The notes beneath the pieces were generated by a model. The model saw nothing but the letters and a program-made list of their open reading frames with translations, did no database searches and had not been told where the DNA came from. Source: Variovorax sp. JS1663 (GTDB lineage Bacteria > Pseudomonadota > Gammaproteobacteria > Burkholderiales > Burkholderiaceae_C). From it: 64,000 bases of DNA. The translations under genes were made by a program, and so were the position numbers. The stretch covers positions 1 to 64,000 of the forward strand of contig NZ_LYMK01000024.1 in NCBI RefSeq assembly GCF_002157355.1, written 5' to 3'. The stretch's first letter is position 1. Every line of letters begins with the position of its first letter. Of the stretch, positions 1-7,669 are shown one piece after another.

Positions 1-336
1 GTCGCCGCGGCCTGGTGCATTCCGGAGTTCGCCAGCGCGCTTGGCATCAAGCAGCGCACCGGCGCGATCGACGCGCAACACGCTCAAGGCGCCTGGTCGC
101 GCTTCGAACGCATGGTGGCTGCCGACCTGCGGCTGTTGCCGGTTGAGCCGGCGCACTTTCATCGAGCGGCCGAGCTGGTACTGGATGCCGCGAGTGCGCT
201 GCGTGCCGGCGACGCGCTCCACCTAGCGTGTGCCGAAGCCGCAGGCGCGAAACGCATGGCCACGCTCGACGACGTCCTTGGCCGCAACGCCCAACGGCTG
301 AAGATCAAGCCGGTCGCGCTGCGCGGTTTGACCTGA
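1..336 (+). CDS. VapC-like PIN-domain toxin, C-terminal part (5' end outside window)
   Basis: The frame is open from base 1 and ends at 336, giving the last 111 residues. The segment LRAGDALHLACAEAAG followed by MATLDDVL is typical of the C-terminal half of PIN-domain ribonucleases, where the Asp of GDALH and the Asp of ATLD belong to the acidic metal-binding cluster. VapC toxins cleave RNA and are paired with a small VapB antitoxin, normally just upstream; that gene would lie to the left of the window. The role as a plasmid-stabilising toxin is inferred from family and context. The 243 bases that follow, before merR, hold no gene I can support. Confidence 0.75.
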   Translation, partial: VAAAWCIPEFASALGIKQRTGAIDAQHAQGAWSRFERMVAADLRLLPVEPAHFHRAAELVLDAASALRAGDALHLACAEAAGAKRMATLDDVLGRNAQRLKIKPVALRGLT

Positions 337-579
337 CGGATGTCGGCGCTTCAGCGTGCAGCGAAGTCCTCCGCCGCGGCCCTGCGATCGGGGTGCGCCC
401 GTGGAGAGCCTTGGCCGGTCGCCCTCGGCCAACTGCGGACATTCATCCCGCCGCCGACGACTTCCGCTCTGCCCCTGGCAGCGGACATAGCAGTAGAAAT
501 CGTGACCTCCTAGGCAGCCAACCCAATGTCAATAACTTTCCGATCGCCGGGCACTTACAGTAATTTGTGCCGGGCGCGA

Positions 580-990
580 CTACGGCTGCTCCTGCAGCGC
601 TGAAATCAACGGACAAGAGACTGTCCCGTGACTCGCACAGCAGTCGTCAACCAACGTGGCCAGAACTGACTCGATGCGGTGGAGATCGGCCAGCTTGGAG
701 CGCACATCGGCGAGTTTTTCCTCCGCGACCTGGCGCGCTTCGTCGCAATGGGTGCCGTCATCCAATGCGAGCAGGCTGGCGACCTCGTCGAGGCTGAAAC
801 CCAGGCTCTGGGCGGACTTAACGAACCGGACCCTCGCCACATCGGTCTCGCCGTAGCGCCGGATACTTCCGTAGGGCCTGTCCGGCTGCGGCAGCAGGCC
901 CTTGCGCTGGTAGAACCTGATGGTCTCCACGTTCACCCCAGCCGACTCGGCGAATGCGCCGATGCTCAGGTTGTCCGCTTGCTTATCCAT
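580..990 (-). CDS. merR: MerR, mercury-responsive transcriptional regulator
   Basis: A 136-residue MerR. It has the N-terminal winged-helix start SIGAFAESAGVNVETIRFYQ, then the dimerisation helix. With the start at 990 the mercury ligands fall at Cys82, Cys117 and Cys126, the same numbers as in Tn501 MerR; an in-frame ATG at 996 would add two residues and break this match. It binds the operator in the merR-merT gap, repressing without Hg(II) and activating by DNA distortion with Hg(II). It is transcribed divergently from merTPCAB. The last residues (CPLISALQEQP) are shorter than in Tn501. Confidence 0.96.
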   Translation of the reverse strand: MDKQADNLSIGAFAESAGVNVETIRFYQRKGLLPQPDRPYGSIRRYGETDVARVRFVKSAQSLGFSLDEVASLLALDDGTHCDEARQVAEEKLADVRSKLADLHRIESVLATLVDDCCASHGTVSCPLISALQEQP

Positions 991-1001
991 GCCCATACCG
1001 C

Positions 1002-1032
1002 TTGACTCCGTACTCGACTACGGAAGTAAGCT
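1002..1032 (+). promoter_or_regulatory. mer promoter and MerR operator
   Basis: A -35 box TTGACT (1002-1007) and a -10 box TAAGCT (1027-1032) are separated by 19 bp, the overlong spacer typical of MerR-controlled promoters. Within the spacer lies the dyad CCGTA (1008-1012) / TACGG (1019-1023), closely matching the known Tn501/Tn21 mer operator. It should drive merTPCAB to the right, and MerR bound here would also limit its own leftward expression. Confidence 0.93.
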
Positions 1033-1069
1033 TACCCCCGTTCGAAAACACGTGGAAAGGATGAGTGCA

Positions 1070-1420
1070 ATGTCGGAAGCCAAAAGTGGGCGCGGTGCCC
1101 TGGTTGCAGGAGGCCTCGCCGCGCTGCTCGCGTCGACCTGCTGTCTCGGCCCTCTGGTCCTCGTGACGCTCGGTGCTAGCGGCGCGTGGATCGGGAACCT
1201 GTCCGCGCTGGAGCCATACCGGCCGCTTTTTCTGGGGGCGGCGCTCGTGGCCCTGTTTTTCGCCTACCGCCGCATCTTTCGGCCCGTGCAGGACTGCAAG
1301 CCCGGAGAGGTTTGCGCCGTGCCGCAGGTGCGGCGCGCCTACCAGCTCGTGTTTTGGATCGTCGCGGCGCTGATCGTCGTGGCGCTCGCGTTTCCCTATG
1401 TGTTGCCCTTGTTCTATTGA
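1070..1420 (+). CDS. merT: MerT, inner-membrane mercuric ion transporter
   Basis: A 116-residue protein, the same length as Tn501 MerT, with three predicted membrane helices (about residues 12-33, 47-68 and 91-112). The vicinal pair Cys24-Cys25 in the first helix and the cytoplasmic-loop pair Cys76/Cys82 are all present; they pass Hg(II) from MerP to MerA. The start at 1070 is preferred over 1061 because it gives the family N-terminus MSEAKSGRGAL and puts the ribosome site GGAAAGG (1054-1060) at 9 bases. It is the first gene after the operator. Confidence 0.96.
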   Translation: MSEAKSGRGALVAGGLAALLASTCCLGPLVLVTLGASGAWIGNLSALEPYRPLFLGAALVALFFAYRRIFRPVQDCKPGEVCAVPQVRRAYQLVFWIVAALIVVALAFPYVLPLFY

Positions 1421-1432
1421 AAGGACCTCGTC

Positions 1433-1711
1433 ATGAAAAAGCTGTTTCTTGTTCTCGCCCTGCTCGCCGCGTTCGCCGCCCCCGTGTGGGCCACCCCGCA
1501 AACCGTCACCCTGTCGGTGTCGGGCATGACCTGCGCGACGTGCCCGTTCACAGTCAAGCAGGCGCTGAACAAAGTCAATGGGGTGAGCAAAGCCGACGTG
1601 AGCTACGAGAAGAAGCAGGCTGTCGTGTCGTTCGACGACGCCAAGACCAGCGTCCAGGCGCTGACCAAGGCCACGGCGGACGCGGGCTACCCGTCGACCG
1701 CCAAGCAATAG
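1433..1711 (+). CDS. merP: MerP, periplasmic mercury-binding protein
   Basis: A 92-residue protein: a signal peptide (residues 1-20, cleavage expected after VWA) followed by a heavy-metal-associated domain with the motif GMTCATC, Cys34 and Cys37 binding Hg(II). It scavenges Hg(II) in the periplasm and hands it to MerT. A ribosome site GAAAGGA lies upstream. It sits 12 bases after merT. Confidence 0.96.
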   Translation: MKKLFLVLALLAAFAAPVWATPQTVTLSVSGMTCATCPFTVKQALNKVNGVSKADVSYEKKQAVVSFDDAKTSVQALTKATADAGYPSTAKQ

Positions 1712-1721
1712 GCCTCTCGCC

Positions 1722-2144
1722 ATGGGACTGATTGCGCGTATTGGGGACAAGGCCGGTGCACTGGGCAGTGTCGTCTCCGCGATGGGCTGCGCGGGGTGCT
1801 TTCCGGCGCTTGGGAGCCTGGGGGTGGCGCTCGGACTGGGCTTCCTGAGCCAGTACGAGGAACTCGTCATCACCCGGCTGCTGCCACTGTTCGCGGTGGT
1901 CGCGCTGCTCGCCAACGGGTTGGGCTGGTTCAGCCACCGGCAATGGCATCGCAGCGTGCTGGGCATGGTGGGCCCCGCGATCGTGCTGGCGGCGCTCTAT
2001 CCGTTCTTCGGCTATGGCTGGACCGAGTGGCTGCTCTACACGGGCCTGGCGATCATGGTCGGCGTGGCGGTCTGGGATCTGCTCGCGCCGGCGCACCGCA
2101 CGTGCGCTCCGGACTCGTCGAGTGCGCTGTCGCAGGGACAGTGA
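1722..2144 (+). CDS. merC: MerC, inner-membrane mercury transporter
   Basis: A 140-residue, four-helix membrane protein that starts MGLIARIGDKAGALG, as in Tn21 MerC. The Cys pair Cys23/Cys26 (MGCAGCFPAL) in the first helix is the Hg(II) site, and a further Cys lies in the C-terminal RTCAPD segment. It gives a second uptake route besides MerT. It lies 10 bases after merP with only a weak ribosome site, so it may depend on coupling. merF, merE and merD were not seen. Confidence 0.95.
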   Translation: MGLIARIGDKAGALGSVVSAMGCAGCFPALGSLGVALGLGFLSQYEELVITRLLPLFAVVALLANGLGWFSHRQWHRSVLGMVGPAIVLAALYPFFGYGWTEWLLYTGLAIMVGVAVWDLLAPAHRTCAPDSSSALSQGQ

Positions 2145-2182
2145 ATCATCATTTCTTCAACCCAAAACGAACAGGCAATTGA

Positions 2183-3865
2183 ATGACCAGCTTGCGAATT
2201 GAAGGCATGACCTGCGCGTCGTGCGCCGAGCATGTGCGCAGCGCGCTGCAGGAGGTGCCGGGGGTGCGCTCGGTATCGGTGTCCTATCCGGATCGACTGG
2301 CCACGCTCACGCTCGACGAAGGAACATCGCCGGCTGCGCTGACGACGGCGGTGGCAGCGGCCGGCTACCGAGCCCTGCGCGCCGGCACTTCGGCATCGGC
2401 GCCCACCGGGCTGCTTGGCAAGGCGCGTGAATGGCTTGGCGGCGGCGCTCGGCCGGGCGCCGCCGACCAGCCGCTGCACGTCGCTGTCATCGGCAGTGGC
2501 GGCGCCGCGATGGCAGCGGCGCTCAAGGCGGTGGAAAACGGCGCCCGCGTCACGCTGATCGAACGCGGGATGATCGGCGGCACCTGCGTCAATGTGGGCT
2601 GCGTGCCGTCCAAGATCATGATCCGCGCCGCGCACGTCGCACATATGCGCCGCGAAAGTCCGTTCGACTCCGGCCTGTCCGCCGCGGCGCCGACCGTGCT
2701 GCGCGACCGCCTGCTCGCGCAGCAGCAAGCTCGCGTGGACGAACTGCGTCACGGCAAGTACGAGATCATCCTGAGCGGCACGCCGGCCATCTCGGTCGTG
2801 CACGGCACGGCGCGCTTCAAGGACAGCCATACGCTCATGGTGACGCTGCGCGAGGGCGGCGAGCAGGAGGTGTCTTTCGATCGCTGCCTGGTGGCCACCG
2901 GTGCAAGCGCCGCGGTGCCACCAATCCCGGGACTGAAGGAGACGCCGTATTGGACATCGACCGAAGCCTTGGCCTCCGATGTGATCCCCCAACGCCTGGC
3001 GGTGATCGGTGCGTCCGTGGTGGCGGTGGAACTTGCGCAGGCGTTCGCACGGCTGGGCAGCCAGGTCACCATCTTGGCGCGCAGCAAGCTTCTTTCCCAG
3101 GACGATCCGGCCATCGGCGAGGCGGTCGCTGCCGCGTTTCGCGATGAAGGCATCGCGGTGCTGGAGCAGACCGAGGCGAGCCAGGTGGCGTACACCGGCG
3201 GCGAGTTCGTGCTGACGACCAATCACGGCGAGCTGCGCGCGGAGCGGCTGCTGGTGGCTACCGGACGTTTGCCGAACACTGGCGGGCTGGACCTCGAAGC
3301 CGCGGGTGTGAAGCTCGGTGAGCGTGGCGCCATCGTCATCGACCGCGGCATGCGAACCAACGTCGCGGGCATCTATGCGGCCGGCGACTGCACGGACCAA
3401 CCGCATTTCGTCTATGTCGCCGCGGCGGCCGGAACGCGCGCGGCCGTCAACATGACGGGCGGCGAGGCTGAGCTCGATCTGACGGCGATGCCGGCTGTCG
3501 TGTTCACCGATCCGCAGGTAGCGACCGTCGGCTACACCGAAGCCGAAGCGCATCAGACGGGGATCGAGGCTGACAGCCGCACGTTGACGCTGGACAACGT
3601 GCCGCGCGCCCTGGTCAATTTCGACACGCGCGGCTTCATCAAGCTCGTTGCCGAGGTCGGCACTGGCCGAATCCTGGGCGTGCAGGCGGTCGCAGCAGAA
3701 GCGGGCGAGCTCATCCAGGCGGCGGCGCTGGCGATCCGGGGTCGCATGACAGTCCAGGACCTGGCCGACCAGCTGTTCCCTTATCTGACGATGGTCGAAG
3801 GTTTGAAGCTCGCAGCACAGACCTTCACCAAGGACGTGACGCAGCTTTCGTGCTGCGCAGGCTGA
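2183..3865 (+). CDS. merA: MerA, mercuric reductase
   Basis: A 560-residue flavoprotein that reduces Hg(II) to volatile Hg(0) with NADPH. In order: an N-terminal metal-binding domain (GMTCASC, Cys11/Cys14), a Rossmann FAD site (VIGSGGAAM), the redox-active disulfide GGTCVNVGC (Cys135/Cys140), an NAD(P)-binding domain, the second FAD motif (GIYAAGDCT), and a dimerisation domain ending in the vicinal Cys557-Cys558 pair (LSCCAG) that delivers Hg(II) to the partner active site. Length and cysteine spacing match Tn501 MerA. All catalytic cysteines are present, so it is probably active. Confidence 0.97.
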   Translation: MTSLRIEGMTCASCAEHVRSALQEVPGVRSVSVSYPDRLATLTLDEGTSPAALTTAVAAAGYRALRAGTSASAPTGLLGKAREWLGGGARPGAADQPLHVAVIGSGGAAMAAALKAVENGARVTLIERGMIGGTCVNVGCVPSKIMIRAAHVAHMRRESPFDSGLSAAAPTVLRDRLLAQQQARVDELRHGKYEIILSGTPAISVVHGTARFKDSHTLMVTLREGGEQEVSFDRCLVATGASAAVPPIPGLKETPYWTSTEALASDVIPQRLAVIGASVVAVELAQAFARLGSQVTILARSKLLSQDDPAIGEAVAAAFRDEGIAVLEQTEASQVAYTGGEFVLTTNHGELRAERLLVATGRLPNTGGLDLEAAGVKLGERGAIVIDRGMRTNVAGIYAAGDCTDQPHFVYVAAAAGTRAAVNMTGGEAELDLTAMPAVVFTDPQVATVGYTEAEAHQTGIEADSRTLTLDNVPRALVNFDTRGFIKLVAEVGTGRILGVQAVAAEAGELIQAAALAIRGRMTVQDLADQLFPYLTMVEGLKLAAQTFTKDVTQLSCCAG

Positions 3866-3874
3866 GCAACGGCC

Positions 3875-4531
3875 ATGCAGAGCGGTGCGGCCGCAATGAC
3901 CGACAAGAGCGATTTCGCGGCGCTCGTCATCGACGGGTTGTCACGCGGGAGCAGGCTGGAAGCTTTTGCTCCTGTCTTTGTCGCGCTCCTGCGTGAGCTG
4001 GCGAAAGGCTCCCCGGTGTCAGTGCGGGTGTTGGCTAGAGCCTCAGGGCAGTCATTGGACCAAGTCGACGCAGTACTGCGGCAGGCACCTGACATCGAGT
4101 ACGACCCGGCGGGCAACATCGTCGGCTACGGCATCACGCAGCGGCAAACGCCCCATGCCTTCGAAGTGGAGGGGCGCGGGCTGTACACCTGGTGCGCCCT
4201 CGACACCTTGATGTTCCCAGCCGTAATCGGCAAGGCCGCACACGTGCATTCCCTCTGCCCGGAGACGGGCATGCCGGTGTCGCTGACGGTGGCTCCGCAC
4301 GAGCTATGCGCGGTCGAACCACCCGACGCCGCTGTTTCCTTGGCGGTTCCGCAAACCGGCATCCGGCAATCTTTCTGCTGCCAGGTGCATTTCTTCGCCT
4401 CTCGCGCTGACGGCGATCGATGGGCGCTGCGGCACCCAGAGGTTGAGGTCGTGAGCGTCGAGGCGGCTTTCTCGCTTGGTCAGAAGATCGCTCGCCGGCT
4501 CGCCCAAGGTACTGTTGCGGACATTGGATAG
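3875..4531 (+). CDS. merB: MerB, organomercurial lyase
   Basis: Up to 218 residues; an in-frame ATG at 3896 would give 211, closer to the usual length. It breaks C-Hg bonds by protonolysis and passes Hg(II) to MerA. The catalytic triad is visible: Cys107 and Asp110 in TWCALD, and the second Cys in QSFCCQVHFF (168/169); a structural Cys128 is also kept. A winged-helix-like N-terminal part precedes the catalytic core. It starts 9 bases after merA and widens resistance from inorganic mercury to organomercurials. It is the last gene of the operon. Confidence 0.95.
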   Translation: MQSGAAAMTDKSDFAALVIDGLSRGSRLEAFAPVFVALLRELAKGSPVSVRVLARASGQSLDQVDAVLRQAPDIEYDPAGNIVGYGITQRQTPHAFEVEGRGLYTWCALDTLMFPAVIGKAAHVHSLCPETGMPVSLTVAPHELCAVEPPDAAVSLAVPQTGIRQSFCCQVHFFASRADGDRWALRHPEVEVVSVEAAFSLGQKIARRLAQGTVADIG

Positions 4532-5010
4532 AACCTCCGTGTCCGATCTTTCGCCTATGTCATAGGAATCCCTTGGGGCCCGATCGCGAGCGGCAACGAC
4601 CGCTTCCGCTCGCTTTCCGGCCGTTGACGGCATTGTCCTGACCGGCGGGTATGGTGAAGGGTTGTCCGACACCTGCCCTTCGGGCGTACAGGCGGCGACA
4701 CGACAACGGCTTGAGGGCAGGTGTTGGATAAGCCCCCAGGGAGGAAACCGCGGAATTCAACGCAGGAGCTCGGTGCGGCGCGAGCCTATGGCGATTCGAA
4801 CTTCGGTGGGCGCGCTGCTGGTGACGAGCGAGCTGATCAATGGGCTGAGAGCGGTGGCAAGAGGCCGCGGATCGCTCGTGGCGCCCCCGATTGCGCGGTG
4901 CGCAGTTGGCTGCGCCGGGGCGATTCTGAGGTCGAGCGCAAGGCGTCTTCTCATCGGCAATGGCAGATGTAGCGCATGGGCGTGAGGCACGGACGGACTC
5001 GGTGTTGCCG
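4532..5010. other. Gap between merB and the IS91-like element, with an inverted repeat
   Basis: No convincing gene is seen in these 479 bases. An imperfect inverted repeat lies at 4662-4680 and 4713-4731, 16 of 19 positions matching (TTGTCCGACACCTGCCCTT against GAGGGCAGGTGTTGGATAA), with a 32-base spacer. It could be a terminus of the neighbouring IS91-like element, a relic of another insertion sequence, or a terminator-like structure. No T-run follows either arm. Confidence 0.5.
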
Positions 5011-6190
5011 TCATGGTGGTCGAGCCTGTTGAGGGATGGCCTGGTCGCGCGTGAAGATTGCCAGAACAATCATGGGATGGCCGCAGCGCGGGCAGGTGAA
5101 GGTTGCCGAGACGGTGCCGGAGTCGACTTCGGCATCCGAGACTTTCTCGACCTCCTGGTGCAGCAGCTTTCGAGCGAGTGCTAGGCTGGCAGCACGCGCT
5201 CCGTTGGCCAGCAGCCCATAGTGGCGAATGCGATGGAAGCCGCTGGGCAGCACATGCAGCAGGAAGCGCCGCATGAATTCATGGGCTTCGAGCGTCATCG
5301 TCTTCAAGCGTGTGCGGCCCTTGGAGCGGTAGTCCTTCCAACGGAAGGTGACGCCGCGTTCGTCAAGAGAGATCAGCCGGCTGTTGGAGATCGCAACGCG
5401 GTGCGTGTAGCGCGAGAGATAGGCGAGCACCGCCTCAGGGCCGGCGAACGGGCGCTTGGCGTAGACCACCCATTCGCATTTGCGCAGAGGTGCCAGCCAC
5501 TCAGTGAACGCCTTCGCGTCGGCCAGCGCGGGCGTACTCGCCGAAGAATTGCAGCCGGCCGGTTCGGTGTGCGTTCTGGAGCTCTTCGAGGAAGCGTCGC
5601 CGGAAGAGGCGCGACAGCACACGCACCGGTAAGAAGAATCCCGGCCGACATGCGATCCAGTGTTCGCCGCCGGGCGCCACTCCACCGCCCGGCAAGATCC
5701 CATGCACGTGCGGGTGATGGGTCAGCGCCGAACCCCACGTGTGCAGCACCAAGGTTGCTCCAATACTTGCGCCGAGATGCTTCGGATCGGCCGCGATGGT
5801 CGTCAGGGTCTCGGCGGCCATGTCGAACAGCAAGGAATAGATCGTGGCCTTGTTGCAGTAGGCGATGGCGCTGATCGGTGCCGGCAAGGTGAAGACGACG
5901 TGGTAGTACTCCACCGGCAGCAGATCGGCCTGCCGGGCATCCAGCCAGCGTCTTGCCGCGCTGGCCTGGCACTTCGGGCAATGCCGGTTGCGGCACGAGT
6001 TGTAGGCGATCTGGTCGTATCCACAACCATTGCAACGCAGCACATGGCCTCCCAGCGCCGCGCTACGGCACTGTTCGATGGCCGACATGACCTTGAGCTG
6101 GCCCAGGCTCAGGTGACCGCGCTGCGCGTTGCGCCAGTCGGGACCATGGGTTCGGAAGATGTCGGCGACCTCCAGGGCGCAGTGCGCCAT
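5011..6190 (-). pseudogene. tnpA: IS91-family transposase (Y2/HUH), frameshifted
   Basis: The N-terminal half starts MAHCALEVAD at 6190 and holds a zinc ribbon (LRCNGCGYDQ, CRNRHCPKCQ) and the HUH motif THHPHVHGIL. The C-terminal half, in another frame, continues from ALADAKAFTEWLAPL and holds AVLAYLSRYTHR, with the paired tyrosines that attack single-stranded DNA. The switch is near 5530, right after the conserved LQFFGEY segment. Each half ends or starts nonsensically outside its frame, so one small indel is the simplest reading. A programmed shift or a sequencing error cannot be excluded. Before the change it would be about 390 residues, a normal length. Confidence 0.85.
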
Positions 6191-6200
6191 GAAGCCGTGC

Positions 6201-7073
6201 CTATGCGGGCTGCCTCTCCAGTGGGCTGACGACTTCGCGCAGGACTCTGGTGCCCACGTGGGTGTAAATGGACGTGGTCTCAAGCTTCTTGTGTCCCAGC
6301 ATCACCTGGATCACACGGATGTCCACCTTCTGCTCCAGCAGGTGGGTGGCGAAGCTGTGACGCAACGTGTGCATCGACACACGCTTGCCGATTCCGGCAG
6401 CCGCGGCGGCAGCGACAACGGCGCGATTGAGCTGGCGCGCCGTCAACGGGTTCAGCGGATCCATGCCCGGGAACAGCCAGCCATGGGGCAGCATCTTGCC
6501 CTGCGAGTGAGCCAGCCGCCACCAGGCGCGCAGCCGCTCCAGCAGGACGGGCGAGAGCATCGCATAGCGATCCTTCTGGCCCTTGCCCTGTTCGACGCGC
6601 AGCGTCATGCGCTGGCTGTCGATGTCGTCGACCTTCAGCGCGACGATCTCGCCCACGCGCAGCCCGGTGCCATAGGCGATGGACAGCGCGGTCTGGTACT
6701 TGAGGTTGGACGCTGCCGCGATCAGGCGCACGGCCTCGTCCCGGCTGAGCACCACCGGCAGCTTCTGCGGAACGCGCACGTAGCGCATCCCGGCCATCAC
6801 GTCATCGCAGCCGAGCGTGACCTCAAAGAAGAACCGCAAGGCCGTGATGGTCGCGTTGATCGTGATGGCGGATACGCCGCGATCGACCAGGTGCAACTGG
6901 AAGCGCCGGAGGTCCTCTGCAGTGGCGGTGTCCGGGGAGCGCTGGAGGAAGGCGGCGAGGTACCGCACGGCACGGATGTAGCCGGTCTGGGTCCTGGGTC
7001 GGAGCTTGCGCATGCGCATGTCGTCGAGCATGCGTTGGCGCAAGGGCGAGATGGCTTGGGTGGATTCGGTCAT
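6201..7073 (-). CDS. Tyrosine recombinase of the IS91-like element
   Basis: A 290-residue phage-integrase-family protein, start taken at MTESTQAIS because upstream in-frame residues are low-complexity and non-conserved. It has an N-terminal SAM-like core-binding domain, then the catalytic domain: Arg in GTGLRVGE, the box HTLRHSFATH with His and Arg, LGHKKLETT, and the nucleophile Tyr in SIYTHV. All catalytic residues seem intact. It precedes the transposase by 10 bases on the same strand. It may act on co-integrates or circular forms of the element; that role is inference. Confidence 0.88.
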   Translation of the reverse strand: MTESTQAISPLRQRMLDDMRMRKLRPRTQTGYIRAVRYLAAFLQRSPDTATAEDLRRFQLHLVDRGVSAITINATITALRFFFEVTLGCDDVMAGMRYVRVPQKLPVVLSRDEAVRLIAAASNLKYQTALSIAYGTGLRVGEIVALKVDDIDSQRMTLRVEQGKGQKDRYAMLSPVLLERLRAWWRLAHSQGKMLPHGWLFPGMDPLNPLTARQLNRAVVAAAAAAGIGKRVSMHTLRHSFATHLLEQKVDIRVIQVMLGHKKLETTSIYTHVGTRVLREVVSPLERQPA

Positions 7074-7310
7074 GGTCGTGCTCCTGTCGAAGGACGAGGC
7101 CAATTGCCTCAAACCAAACATAGACAGGGACGCGATGACCGACTGACGCCGCGGTCTTCGCGGCGGGCTACCGCGGCAGCGGTTTAGTCCTTGGGCCCTG
7201 AACAGTCCTTCCCGCCCTCCAGCAAGCTGACGCTCAGTTCCGCCTGTCACCCACTGTCGCTCCCGGGCGATGGTCCCTTCCCCTCACAAGAACGGGACAC
7301 CCTGTTTTCT

Positions 7311-7397
7311 TAGTCAAAAATGACCGCAACTCATTTTTCTTAGTAAATCCGGGGGTCTTCACAGGGAGAAAATGACCACAACTTTAGTAAACCTACG
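7311..7397. repeat. 86/87-bp direct repeat, copy 1
   Basis: This 87-bp block starts TAGTCAAAAATGACCGCAAC and ends AAACCTACG. It recurs at 7561-7646 with few mismatches and one indel, in the same orientation and 250 bp away. Each copy itself holds two versions of TGACCRCAACT, about 50 bp apart. The blocks are much more AT-rich than their surroundings. They lie between the IS91-like genes and the pilus operon. They may be end repeats of a lost insertion sequence (IS21-type ends carry similar internal repeats) or binding sites for a plasmid protein. Confidence 0.85.
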
Positions 7398-7560
7398 ATC
7401 TGCTTGGCGTGCATAAGCTGTCGTGCAATGGTTCAGTTTGAACGTCTGAGTGCAGTCTCGTGCGGCAGATCGACGCCCGTATAGCCGGGAGTCAGCAATT
7501 GTGACTTGCCTGAGCGGTCGACGCCCCGTCCGTTGGCGGAGCGAGCAAACCCAGTTTGCT

Positions 7561-7646
7561 TAGTCAAAAATGACCACAACTCATTTTTTTAGTAAATCTG
7601 GGGTGTCTCACAGGGGGAAATTGACCACAACTTTAGGAAACCTACG
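7561..7646. repeat. 86/87-bp direct repeat, copy 2
   Basis: Second copy of the block at 7311-7397, one base shorter. It holds TGACCACAACT twice (about 7570 and 7622) and ends 24 bases after which the pilV-like stop codon (7670) is reached. Only GC-rich sequence of unknown origin, about 160 bp, separates the two copies. No gene is seen from 7074 to 7669. Confidence 0.85.
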
Positions 7647-7669
7647 GAGGAGAAAAGCCGGGTAGGGGA

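Larger units (their letters stand above)
5011..7073 (-). mobile_element. IS91-family element with upstream tyrosine recombinase
   Basis: Two minus-strand genes, a tyrosine recombinase and an IS91-type HUH transposase 10 bases downstream, form the two-gene layout found in one branch of the IS91 family. IS91 elements move by rolling-circle replication and lack long terminal inverted repeats, so the outer ends cannot be fixed by eye; these coordinates cover the genes only. The element sits between the mer operon and the pilus genes. The transposase is frameshifted, so the copy may be immobile. Confidence 0.75.

Noticed and set aside
983..2096. Minus-strand frames opposite merT, merP and merC
   Set aside because: All three mer genes are certain from cysteine positions and length.
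4560..5069. Possible 169-codon minus-strand gene after merB
   Set aside because: Low-complexity arginine-rich product that crosses the inverted repeat and runs into the transposase end; no ribosome site.
7311..7646. CRISPR array
   Set aside because: Only two long copies with a 160-bp unrelated spacer; no short regular repeats or cas genes.
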